Part shown: positions 6,198 through 12,037 of the stretch, in pieces
How positions within the stretch are numbered: position 1 is the first letter of the stretch
How the letters are laid out: the number at the start of each line of letters is the position of its first letter
Assembly: GCF_002585305.1 (NCBI RefSeq)
Contig: NZ_NUNF01000087.1
Location: 1 to 12,037, forward strand
Direction of reading: 5' to 3'
DNA length: 12,037 nt
Origin: Bacillus sp. AFS037270
GTDB taxonomy: Bacteria; Bacillota; Bacilli; Bacillales_B; DSM-18226
The notes under the pieces: model-generated
Told to the model about the DNA's origin: nothing
Database searches by the model: none
Seen by the model: only the letters and a program-made list of their open reading frames with translations
Position numbers and translations under genes: made by a program

Positions 6198-6257
6198 GTT
6201 CCTAAAAGAAACAGGCGTGTTTCTACATTAGTAGAAACGCCTGTTTCTTTTAGGAAC
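6198..6257. terminator. Very long bidirectional hairpin
   Basis: GTTCCTAAAAGAAACAGGCG begins the left arm (6198-6226) and pairs over 27 positions with 6231-6257, with only a 2-nt bulge and a 4-nt loop (ATTA). The inner part, AACAGGCG flanked by A-rich and T-rich runs, can work as an intrinsic terminator in both directions. Its length is unusual for a plain terminator, so a small inverted-repeat element is also possible. Confidence 0.7.
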
Positions 6258-6440
6258 GGTGGAGGTTTGTGCTTTTATTGCTGGAGGTTACTTCATATAA
6301 TCCCTCTTTATTTTTATCATAGCCTTAGCTGAGTTAGGCTCCTCAGAAAATGCCAAATAATGCTTGGGACAATTAACAAATAAGGCATCGTCTATATGTG
6401 ATTAAATTTACAAAGCAGATTGTGAAGAATTGTACTTAAA

Positions 6441-6452
6441 GTAACGGGTTGC
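6441..6452 (+). repeat. Dispersed repeat copy 3, left half (split by the intron)
   Basis: GTAACGGGTTGC ends where the group II intron begins. Its right half, TAGTTTAAGATGAAA, resumes at 8399. Joined, the halves read like the other copies (for example GTAACGGG...TTAGCTTAA at 11279). Confidence 0.6.
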
Positions 6453-6773
6453 GTGTGCGGCCGAGCATAGGTCGTATCATATAGCGGGTGGGATTCCCGT
6501 CGAGTAAGAACTAGCCATTCGCTCGTAGCGAGTCTTGGAGGGCTAAAGGTAACTTTAGTCTTTAAGCGTAGACAGTTAGGTGGCGGGCCGAAAGCCAAAT
6601 GGTTGAAGCGATTGAGCTCCATAATGTTAGTAAATCGAGAGGGCTGATGCCTTACGCACAGCAGAAAGCTACATTTTATCTTTCGTTAAAGGCAAGAAGG
6701 ATAAAACCTCTCTGGAGTCAGAGACCTTGGCACGTTATACATTGATATGATACGGCAACTCGGGAGACCCTAC

Positions 6774-6793
6774 CGGTCTTTTCTTTTTTTTTT
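6774..6793 (+). other. Hairpin plus ten-T run inside the intron RNA
   Basis: AGACC and GGTCT (about 6765-6779) form a small stem closely followed by a run of ten T at 6784-6793. It resembles an intrinsic terminator within the ribozyme, before the reverse transcriptase frame; the T run may be an expanded loop. Confidence 0.35.
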
Positions 6794-6966
6794 AGAAGAG
6801 TATGGTGTACAAGCGATAATAAGCAAGGAAACCAAATGCCGATGTAGGGATTCGGATAGCAGTGTAGTACCAATGAAGTTGGGTAATGCCGACGGAGGAA
6901 AGGCTAGCTACCAGTTATCACCCTTACTAGGGACACATTTACTACACACAGAGGTAGGGATAATAA

Positions 6967-8294
6967 ATGGAAACAAAACTACTAAGGATAGCAGAATTAG
7001 CAAAATCTGATTCTAAAATGAAATTTACATCTCTTGCACATTTATTAAATGAGCAATCACTAGCTCAATGTCACCAGGAGCTACCTACCAAAAGGCAACT
7101 GGGGTTAATGGTACAACTAAAGAGCAATACAGTGAAAATCTAAAAGAAAACATAGAGGATTTAGTAAATAGGCTTAAAAGCAATAGTTATCATCCTGTTC
7201 CAGTAAGAAGAATGTATATTCCAAAGCTCAATTCAAACAAGAAAAGACCATTGGGAATTCCGGAACATGAAGATAAGATTGTTCAAAGAGGCATTACGAA
7301 AATACTAAATACCATCTATGAAAATGATTTTCTAGACTGTTCATTTGGATTCCGTCCAAATCGTAACTGCCACGATGCTTTGAAAATACTGAACCATTAT
7401 ATTGAAAAGAGATCAGTAAATTATGTAGTTGATGTAGATATTAAAGGATTCTTTGACAACGTTGACCACACATGGATGATGGAGTTCTTAAAACTGCGAA
7501 TCGCTGACCCTAACTTACTTAGAATCATTGGTAGGTTTCTTAAAGGTGGATATATGGAGGAAGGTAAGAAATATAAAACAGACAAAGGCACACCGCAAGG
7601 TGGAGTAATATCTCCGATATTAGCCAATGTATACCTCCATTATGTCCTTGACCTATGGTTCGAGAAAAGGGTTAGGAAACAGTGCAAGGGACAAGCATAC
7701 ATAGTGAGATATGCAGACGATTTTGTTTGTTGTTTTCAATATAAATGTGAAGCCGAGCAATTCTTCCATTCATTAAAGTTGAGATTAAAGAAATTTAATC
7801 TAGAAATAGCTGAGGATAAAACCAAAATCATACCCTTCGGGCGGTTTGCGGAGCAAAATGCAAATCAACAGGGAAGAAGTAAACCGGAAACTTTTGATTT
7901 TCTTGGATTTACACACTATTGCGGTAGGAGTAAACAAGGGAAATTTCGAGTAAAACGGAGAACAAGCAAGAAGAAAGTCCAAGCTAAACCAAAAGAAACT
8001 AAAGAATGGTTGGAAATTAACAGAAATAAAGACATTCATATGATTATGGATAGATTTAAACGCTCACTAGTAGGTTATTACAACTATTATTGCATCACAG
8101 ATAATACCCAAAGTGTAAACAAATTCAGAGACAAAATCGGGTACTTACTGTTTAAATGGCTCAATAGAAGAAGTCAAAGGAAATCATTTACTTGGGATAA
8201 ATTCAGACTCTTTCTTAATAAATATCCATTACCCTACGCAAGAGTTAAGGTTAATATATACGACTTAAGAAAAGAAATTAGCTATATTTTGTAA
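6967..8294 (+). CDS. ltrA: Group II intron reverse transcriptase/maturase, frameshifted near its start
   Basis: The intron protein reverse-transcribes and helps splice its own intron. ATG at 6967 (GAGG upstream) opens METKLLRIAELAKSDSKMKF through SLAQCHQELPTK, then the frame is lost at the A-run 7090-7093; the homologous sequence continues one frame back as KATGVNGTTKEQYSENL and runs to 8294. One extra A would give about 442 aa. The open part after the shift begins at ATG 7068. It holds KRPLGIPEHEDKIVQ, the RT motifs VDIKGFFDNVDH, GTPQGGVISP and YADD (nt 7710-7721), and a maturase (X) region ending FKWLNRRSQRKSFTWDKF. No HNH endonuclease domain follows. Possible causes of the shift are a true deletion, a sequencing error in the A-run, or less likely programmed -1 slippage. 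The catalytic domain itself is uninterrupted. Confidence 0.88.
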
Positions 8295-8308
8295 ATGATA
8301 ACTAGGAG

Positions 8309-8341
8309 GAGCCGTGTGCGTTAATAGCGCAAGCACGGTTC
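8309..8341 (+). ncRNA. Group II intron domain V
   Basis: GAGCCGTGTGCG and CGCAAGCACGGTTC form the conserved catalytic hairpin of about 33-34 nt. The AGC triad (8310-8312) and the two-base bulge on the 3' arm are present; the tip is UUAAUA rather than the usual GNRA loop. Confidence 0.8.
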
Positions 8342-8398
8342 TGTGAGGGGGGAGGAGTACAATTTACCGCAAGGTAGAAAGGCTCCCTTCTACTCGAC

Positions 8399-8415
8399 TA
8401 GTTTAAGATGAAAGG
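8399..8415 (+). repeat. Dispersed repeat copy 3, right half
   Basis: TAGTTTAAGATGAAA completes the repeat interrupted by the intron; it matches TAGTTTAATAAGAAG of the copy at 11876. Confidence 0.55.
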
Positions 8416-8480
8416 GGAATCTCAACAAATGAAGGTTCCCTAATTACTATATAAAAATCTACATTTAAATTTAACAGAGC

Positions 8481-8801
8481 CTAAAATTTAAATTCTATCC
8501 CGTTTTCTATATAGATTGTGTTTTGTAATCCGGTTTGGTTTACCACATATTCAAATACATTTTTTGCTGTACCTCTGATTATCTCGCACAGACCTAAGTT
8601 GTCAAACACGCGTGCATAGCAGCGGATAATTAACGTATCATTTTCGTTTAACAGATGATAATAGACGGTTTCCTTATGTATTTTCGAAAAACAGTGGATA
8701 AATAGATATTCATCTGTTGGTTCGATTCCTTTTAACAAAAGTTCTTTTTGAACGATTCGTTTTATTTCCGCGGTTTGTTTCTCTGATAAATTTATTCTCA
8801 T
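8481..8801 (-). CDS. Hypothetical protein, 106 aa
   Basis: I do not recognise the family. The protein starts MRINLSEKQTAEIKRIVQKE and continues with a compact mix of helices and strands (YLFIHCFSKI, TVYYHLLNENDTLIIRCYARV, IIRGTAKNVFEYVVNQTG), ending IENGIEFKF. It has no signal peptide, membrane segment or clear motif, and looks like a small soluble alpha/beta protein. ATG at 8801 has only a weak binding site (GGTGAG). Codon use is ordinary for the AT-rich background. It stands alone, between the intron insertion and the DUF1232 gene. An AT-only inverted repeat (8463-8472 with 8484-8493) overlaps its stop. Confidence 0.65.
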   Translation of the reverse strand: MRINLSEKQTAEIKRIVQKELLLKGIEPTDEYLFIHCFSKIHKETVYYHLLNENDTLIIRCYARVFDNLGLCEIIRGTAKNVFEYVVNQTGLQNTIYIENGIEFKF

Positions 8802-8871
8802 ACCAGCTCACCATCTTATTTATTGATCAGCATTCCACATTTATTAATATACGAAAAAGCGAGACCGCCTG

Positions 8872-8916
8872 TCACAAAAGAAATGGATTGTTGAAACGAT
8901 CCCTTTTTTATTGTGA
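8872..8916. terminator. Bidirectional terminator hairpin
   Basis: The core stem GGATTG/CGATCC (8885-8902) with loop TTGAAA is flanked by an A-rich arm and CTTTTTTATT, extending to an imperfect 19-bp stem (TCACAA...TTGTGA). It fits the end of the minus-strand DUF1232 gene at 8989 and works equally on the plus strand. A dispersed repeat copy starts at its edge. Confidence 0.7.
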
Positions 8917-8942
8917 CTAACTGAGCAGATTTGTTGAAGAAG
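8916..8942 (+). repeat. Dispersed intergenic repeat, copy 4
   Basis: ACTAACTGAGCAGATTTGTT then GAAGAAG, directly after the terminator hairpin. Confidence 0.6.
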
Positions 8943-8988
8943 GGAAATGTAAAGAAGCATATCCCTAAATGTTATTTAATAGCTATTT

Positions 8989-9378
8989 TCAATGAAATAT
9001 ACCATTACTAATCCAAACCACAAATAAAATCCATATAAGAATGAATAGTATTGCAACAAACCAGTTTTTTGGTTTACCATTTTTCCTAATTTCTTCTGCC
9101 TTTTCTCTGTTTTCTTTAATAATGTAGGGTGGTATTAATTTTAGTGCCGGTGAAATGCCCAGCGGAACAATAATTAGGTCGTCGAGATAACCCAATACAG
9201 GAATGAAGTCAGGGATCAAATCGATAGGACTAAAAGCATAAGCAACTACACAAATAGCAACCAATTTAGCGTACCAAGGTACTCTATTATCTTTGTATGA
9301 TAAATATAGAACGAATAAATTTTGTTTTAGTTTTCTTGCGTAGTTTTTTAATTTTGTTAAAGTATTTTCTTGTACCAT
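8989..9378 (-). CDS. DUF1232 (YkvA-like) membrane protein
   Basis: Encodes 129 aa. The DUF1232 signature is clear at residues 35-72: WYAKLVAICVVAYAFSPIDL followed by IPDFIPVLGYLDDLIIVP. This forms a hydrophobic pair of segments with the conserved SPIDLIPD and GYLDDL motifs. A basic amphipathic N-terminus (TKLKNYARKLKQ) precedes it, and a C-terminal membrane helix at about 106-124 (WFVAILFILIWILFVVWIS) is added after a charged linker. The family is widespread and of unknown function, probably at the inner membrane. AAGGGGGAG lies four to five bases before ATG at 9378, a strong site. The gene is monocistronic and ends at the hairpin 8872-8916. Confidence 0.85.
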   Translation of the reverse strand: MVQENTLTKLKNYARKLKQNLFVLYLSYKDNRVPWYAKLVAICVVAYAFSPIDLIPDFIPVLGYLDDLIIVPLGISPALKLIPPYIIKENREKAEEIRKNGKPKNWFVAILFILIWILFVVWISNGIFH

Positions 9379-9455
9379 CTAACTCCCCCTTGTTAGTAAT
9401 GATTATAAAGTATAAAAGGAGAGAGTTGAAACAATTGTTGGTCAGTGCTTGTTCA

Positions 9456-9483
9456 ACTAACGGATGCAGGTTACTTCAAGAAG
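9456..9483 (+). repeat. Dispersed intergenic repeat, copy 5
   Basis: ACTAACGGATGCAGGTTACT then TCAAGAAG, lying between the divergent DUF1232 gene and the next hypothetical gene. Confidence 0.55.
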
Positions 9484-9533
9484 GAAACATCTCCCGTCTA
9501 ATTGTATAATCATAAGAAAGGAGTGATTAGCAT

Positions 9534-9969
9534 TTGAGAAGCATTCCGAAAAAAAATGGAAATATTACTCGATGAAAAAATTGATGAACAAGGGTTTGTT
9601 AGCATAATCAATAGCTTTTACAAGCAAGATTGTTATATCTATGCGATTATTCCTCAATATGAACAAGACCTATTTAATGAACTTTCAAATGATTTTATTG
9701 AAGTTAACAACTTCCCTTTACCACGTACATTAACAAGGGAAATGGGTTGTTTGGGTTATGTAAAGGACAGCCAAAAACAATATATTTATGATTTTTATTT
9801 ACGGTCTACTACAATGGATTACTTGATTTTTTCGGAGACTGATGTATCGGAACAATTAAACAAATTAACCAAGAAGAATTTGGACATTTATGAAATGTTT
9901 CAATTAAATAAAGTATCTCATATAACCATTGGTCCCGATGGTCAATGGCTAAATATAGTTCAGTATTAA
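9534..9969 (+). CDS. Hypothetical protein, about 137-144 aa, start uncertain
   Basis: I do not recognise the protein. The sure part runs from ATG 9556: MEILLDEKIDEQGFVSIINS, then a strand-rich middle (DCYIYAIIPQYEQDLF, LGYVKDSQKQYIYDFYLRST) and an end THITIGPDGQWLNIVQY-like (SHITIGPDGQW...). It looks soluble, without signal peptide. The ATG has no binding site near it. A good one, AAAGGAGTG (9517-9525), instead serves TTG at 9534, but that frame is separated from the gene by an 8-A run (9549-9556): removing one A would give LRSIPKKMEILLDEK as one frame. Either ATG 9556 is used weakly, or slippage on the A-run makes the product. Size and isolation would suit an immunity-type protein, but nothing proves it. 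Confidence 0.55.
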
Positions 9970-9979
9970 GTTTCCTTAA

Positions 9980-10087
9980 AGAACTGTCTGCAAAAATGGC
10001 AGGCAAGAGGAAAATTCTAGGATTATCCGTGAACATATGGGAATTAAAGAAGAACCAATGCCGTTCTATAATTGGTTGGAACAATAA
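9980..10087 (+). pseudogene. Short orphan C-terminus, unrecognised
   Basis: Between the hypothetical gene and the zinc-finger gene one frame reads RTVCKNGRQEENSRIIREHM then GIKEEPMPFYNWLEQ and stops at 10085-10087, with no start or binding site. The hydrophilic, Trp-ended text looks like the real tail of a lost gene; I cannot name the parent. Two ATG codons inside it are not preceded by a binding site. Confidence 0.3.
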
Positions 10088-10098
10088 GGGGAATCAAA

Positions 10099-10578
10099 AT
10101 GACTGCCTATCAAGTATTAAAGAGAAACAGAAAAGGTACTGAGTATATCGAGAGTAATGGCGAAATTATCTCAAAGCGTTGTACTGGTTGCAGAGAAATG
10201 AAAGAATTAAGTCATTTCAACAAGTCTGATAAATGTTTAGCTGGAAAGAGTAACAAATGTAAAGAATGTCTTAGTTCATATATTAAGCAGTATTATAAAA
10301 ATAAGCCTGACTATCATAAGGAACGGTACGAAAGAAATAAAGAGAAAATAACTGAATATAGGAGAAGTAGGTACCAAAAGAATAAAGACAATATCAAAAA
10401 GCAAAGTAAGAAGTTTCATGAGAAAAACCCTGATTACAATAAAAAGTATTATGAAGAAAATAAAGAACGTATTCTTGAACGAAAGAAAAAGTATGAGGAA
10501 GAAAATAGAGAACGTGTACTTAAATCAAAAAGAGAATATGCTAGACGAAAACGTGAAGAAAAACTGTCATTTTTGTAG
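10099..10578 (+). CDS. Zinc-finger protein with charged tandem repeats, phage-like
   Basis: Encodes 159 aa. Residues 27-58 form a treble-clef-like zinc site with two CxxC knuckles (Cys28/31 in RCTGC and Cys54/57 in KCKEC) separated by the typical ELSHFNKSDKC spacer. From residue 63 on there are tandem, very basic and acidic repeats of about 13-14 residues (HKERYERNKEKITEYRR, KKYYEENKERILERKKK, YEEENRERVLKSKRE), predicted as one long helix. Such proteins are frequent in phages and mobile DNA, often fused to or beside HNH nucleases; no nuclease domain is present here. DNA binding is inferred. ATG at 10099 is chosen because GGGG lies 7 bases upstream; an earlier in-frame start at 10072 has none. 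Confidence 0.7.
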   Translation: MTAYQVLKRNRKGTEYIESNGEIISKRCTGCREMKELSHFNKSDKCLAGKSNKCKECLSSYIKQYYKNKPDYHKERYERNKEKITEYRRSRYQKNKDNIKKQSKKFHEKNPDYNKKYYEENKERILERKKKYEEENRERVLKSKREYARRKREEKLSFL

Positions 10579-10600
10579 ATTTATACATACTTGCCAGCTC

Positions 10601-10630
10601 ATGCTTGCTGCACTAACTGGCAGGTTAGCA
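10601..10630 (+). repeat. Dispersed intergenic repeat, copy 6
   Basis: ATGCTTGCTGCACTAACTGG then CAGGTTAGCA, starting 22 bases after the zinc-finger gene. It shares its ATGCTT-CTGC leader with copy 2. Confidence 0.6.
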
Positions 10631-10642
10631 AAATTTGGCTCA

Positions 10643-10714
10643 GTCAGTCAAAATAATATGGAAAGAGCGGGATTACGTATAGCTTATACAAAGGTAATAT
10701 GGATTAAAAAGTAA
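10643..10714 (+). pseudogene. C-terminal fragment of a GNAT acetyltransferase
   Basis: The frame VSQNNMERAGLRIAYTKVIW followed by IKK and TAA reproduces the last strand region of GNAT-family acetyltransferases (S-Q-x-N-x-E-R-A-G-F-x-x-A-Y-T-x-x-x-W). In intact proteins this Asn/Glu/Arg helix and the A-Y-T strand finish the acetyl-CoA fold. Everything upstream has been lost: the fragment begins right after dispersed repeat copy 6. No start codon or ribosome binding site belongs to it. It therefore marks a deletion or recombination breakpoint at the repeat. Confidence 0.6.
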
Positions 10715-10725
10715 GTTTCATCTTT

Positions 10726-10752
10726 AACTAACGTTGTAGCTTTACTTAATAA
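10726..10752 (+). repeat. Dispersed intergenic repeat, copy 7 (diverged)
   Basis: ACTAACGTTGTAGCTTTACT then TAATAAG. The ends match the family well (ACTAACG, TTAATAAG); the middle is changed. Confidence 0.4.
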
Positions 10753-10759
10753 GCTGACC

Positions 10760-10805
10760 ATAATAAAAGGTGTTACCTAAAACTGGAAGCAACACCTTTT
10801 ATTAT
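10760..10805. terminator. Bidirectional terminator
   Basis: A perfect 15-bp stem: ATAATAAAAGGTGTT (10760-10774) with AACACCTTTTATTAT (10791-10805), loop 16 nt, with T-rich continuation. It serves the minus-strand gene at 10853 and any plus-strand transcript from the zinc-finger gene. Confidence 0.75.
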
Positions 10806-10852
10806 TTAAAGTCATTCATATCTATGGAAGTTAGTTTAGCTAATCCAACGGT

Positions 10853-11104
10853 TTAGGCAATCTGAGAACCACACTCTGATCCAACGTGTTCCGTTTGTGA
10901 TAAATCATTTAAGGCTTGTTGATTAATCACTTCATTAAAATCAGACGGTTGGTCTAAGGAAATTCCTCTCCGACTAGCAACAGAAATAATTATGCCTAAT
11001 TCATAATACATATTTTTCGTTAGAATACCTTTTTCAATATTTTTAATAATTTCATTATAAAAACGAATTAAAAACTCAACAGGTAACTTTTCATAGATAT
11101 TCAT
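10853..11104 (-). CDS. Hypothetical protein, 83 aa
   Basis: No family recognised. The first 60 residues look like a conserved small helical protein: MNIYEKLPVEFLIRFYNEII, then KNIEKGILTKNMYYELGIIIS and VASRRGISLDQPSDFNEVI. The last ~20 (LSQTEHVGSECGSQIA) are different in character, possibly a changed C-terminus from a small indel. It has no membrane segment or signal peptide. GAGGTGA precedes ATG at 11104 by 9-10 bases. Upstream on the same strand, two overlapping TATAAT boxes (11150-11155 and 11158-11163) are possible -10 elements, though no good -35 goes with them. Its terminator is at 10760-10805. Confidence 0.65.
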   Translation of the reverse strand: MNIYEKLPVEFLIRFYNEIIKNIEKGILTKNMYYELGIIISVASRRGISLDQPSDFNEVINQQALNDLSQTEHVGSECGSQIA

Positions 11105-11364
11105 TTAACTATTCACCTCAAACTCGAACTATTGTAAACCTTTTCGTAAATTATATCATTATATTTTTATTAAAGTTGTTAAATTTGTGTAAACATTCAA
11201 AATCATTATGATTTTTGTTATAACCAAATAACAAGTATTTGAAGAGTAAAATTCCAAAATGCTTAATTTCGTATTGAAGTAACGGGCAGGTTAGCTTAAC
11301 AAGGACTAATGCCAGAATAATTTAACAATGATAAGAGAAAAATAGTTAAAAAAGGACATTTTTT
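11105..11364. other. AT-rich divergent intergenic region
   Basis: It carries the two TATAAT boxes for the minus-strand gene, dispersed repeat copy 8 at 11279-11303, and the AAGGA binding site of the CBO0543 gene. I see no gene. Confidence 0.5.
11279..11303 (+). repeat. Dispersed intergenic repeat, copy 8
   Basis: GTAACGGGCAGGTTAGCTTA then ACAAG; one of the best preserved copies. Confidence 0.6.
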
Positions 11365-11822
11365 ATGATTGGACTTATTTTTGCTGTTATTCTTTTTAAT
11401 TTAATTGCTTTAAAAACTAACAAGCGACTTACTAAAAATCAAATTGTTCATATTTGGTCATTCACCATTATTTTGCAGGCGATTGCTGATTTGTATATTG
11501 ATCAAAAATACCATGGTTATTGGTATTTTACACGACATGTTGATTTCGCAGCTTTACCTACTCTTACAATGCTTTTACCACTGTAAATATGATGTTTTTG
11601 AATTGGTATCCATTTAACTCTCCATTATTAATAAGAATTCTTTATTATATTTGCTGGTTAGTATTTATGTTGATTTATGAAGTAATAGCATTACTTCCAG
11701 AACCTTGGGGGTACTTTAATTATGGGTGGTGGAAACTGGAGTATTCTATTCTTGTTGACCCTATTTTGTTAGTTATTTTACTGAATTATTATAAGTGGAT
11801 TTGTAAGATTGAAAAAAGATAA
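11365..11822 (+). pseudogene. CBO0543-family membrane protein, broken by a one-base deletion
   Basis: Two consecutive frames together make one protein. The first (11365-11586) reads MIGLIFAVILFNLIALKTNK through HIWSFTIILQAIADLYIDQKYHGYWYF and ends LTMLLPL-stop. The second, one frame over, continues VNMMFLNWYPFNSPLLIRIL, then YEVIALLPEPWGYFNYGWWKLEYSI and LLNYYKWICKIEKR to 11822. The text matches the CBO0543 family, which has four to five membrane helices and the conserved KYHGYWYF and PEPWGYF-YGWWKL motifs; its function is unknown, and many copies occur in Bacillus genomes. Adding one base at 11580-11582 (CCA C-CT GTA AAT ATG) restores a 152-aa frame. AAAGGA stands about 8 bases before the first ATG. 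It is a pseudogene unless the deletion is a sequencing error. Confidence 0.8.
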
Positions 11823-11844
11823 CAGGAACAAGCGTTGAAGTTCT

Positions 11845-11867
11845 AGCTGCCATATTGGTGGCTTTTT
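11845..11867 (+). terminator. Terminator after the CBO0543 gene
   Basis: AGCTGCCA and TGGTGGCT form an 8-bp stem (two G-T pairs) around TAT, followed by TTTTCTT, 22 bases past the stop codon. Confidence 0.7.
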
Positions 11868-11875
11868 CTTATTCG

Positions 11876-11905
11876 ACTAACTGGGCAGAATAGTTTAATA
11901 AGAAG
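11876..11905 (+). repeat. Dispersed intergenic repeat, copy 9
   Basis: ACTAACTGGGCAGAATAGTT then TAATAAGAAG, starting 9 bases after the terminator's T-run. It is one of the best matches to the consensus. Confidence 0.6.
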
Positions 11906-12037
11906 TGGGTACTATAAGTTCATTAGGTAGACTGGTGCCTTATTTCAAATATAAAAGTGTCGTCCTTTATTACGTATAAAATTATATATAATTTAAATAC
12001 AAAATTTGTCCACATTAAGATTAAGGAATGATGATAT

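Larger units (their letters stand above)
6453..8398 (+). mobile_element. Group II intron with reverse transcriptase ORF
   Basis: The 5' end GTGTG fits the group II consensus GUGYG and opens a ~500-base structured region (domains I-III) with typical pieces such as GGGATTCCCGTCGAGTAAG and TCGGGAGACC. The reverse transcriptase frame sits in domain IV. Domain V is at 8309-8341 (GAGCCGTG...CACGGTTC, with AGC of the catalytic triad at 8310-8312). Domain VI follows, with a TACC-GCAA-GGTA tip and a likely branch A at 8392; the end is ...CTCGAC. The six bases before the intron (GGTTGC, 6447-6452) can pair with GCAACT at 6755-6760, a candidate EBS1. Length is 1946 bases. It splices and retrohomes with the help of its own protein, whose frame is broken here, so mobility is doubtful. 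Confidence 0.9.

Noticed and set aside
6747..7010. 87-codon open frame in the intron
   Set aside because: It runs through ribozyme domains and the T-run and has no binding site; it is a by-product of the intron RNA sequence.
7089..7095. Programmed -1 frameshift in the intron protein
   Set aside because: The site is not a classical X-XXY-YYZ heptamer and I see no convincing stimulatory stem just downstream; a missing A is simpler.
8463..8493. Inverted repeat ATTTAAATTT/AAATTTAAAT as a terminator
   Set aside because: The stem has no G or C and lacks a following T-run in a useful direction; it is probably chance in AT-rich DNA.

Overview
The window looks like a chromosomal accessory stretch of a low-GC, spore-forming member of the Bacillota, most likely Bacillaceae. 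The grounds are AT-rich intergenic DNA, strong AGGAGG-type ribosome binding sites, Bacillus-style families (YkvA/DUF1232, CBO0543, PadR-DUF1048-DrrAB) and a His/Tyr/Pro-rich small protein of the spore-coat kind. I cannot fix the species.

Layout. 1-288 is the tail of a DnaD/DnaB_2-domain replication protein whose expected downstream partner is missing. 635-1906 (minus) is an alditol/xylitol-oxidase-like flavoenzyme with its catalytic residues intact. 2293-2733 is a CoxG-like SRPBCC protein. About 2854-2990 holds an insertion-sequence remnant. 3114-5651 is a resistance-type efflux cassette: a PadR regulator, a DUF1048 protein, the wreck of a second DUF1048 gene, then a DrrA-like ATPase and a DrrB-like permease. 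It is visibly more GC-rich than its surroundings. The promoter regions before padR and before the ATPase gene share a 25-bp near-identical sequence, probably the operator through which PadR controls both units. 5955-6155 encodes a small His/Tyr/Pro-rich repeat protein, followed by a very long hairpin.

6453-8398 is a complete group II intron (5' GTGTG, domains V and VI recognisable). Its reverse transcriptase/maturase reading frame is broken near the start by a one-base shift. The intron sits inside one copy of a short dispersed repeat: joining the two flanks rebuilds the repeat, which fixes the intron ends.

From 8481 onward there are small, poorly known genes: a 106-aa hypothetical, a DUF1232 membrane protein, a 137-aa hypothetical whose natural start may be separated by a poly-A slip, a zinc-finger/charged-repeat protein, an 83-aa hypothetical, and a CBO0543-family membrane protein split by a one-base deletion. 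Gene fragments, including a GNAT tail, lie between them. Nine degenerate copies of the same ~25-bp repeat (core CTAAC-GGGCAG-TTAGTT-AA-AAG) are scattered through the window, always between genes and often just after terminators. This repeat family, the intron inside it, and the shared PadR operator are the main points worth following up.
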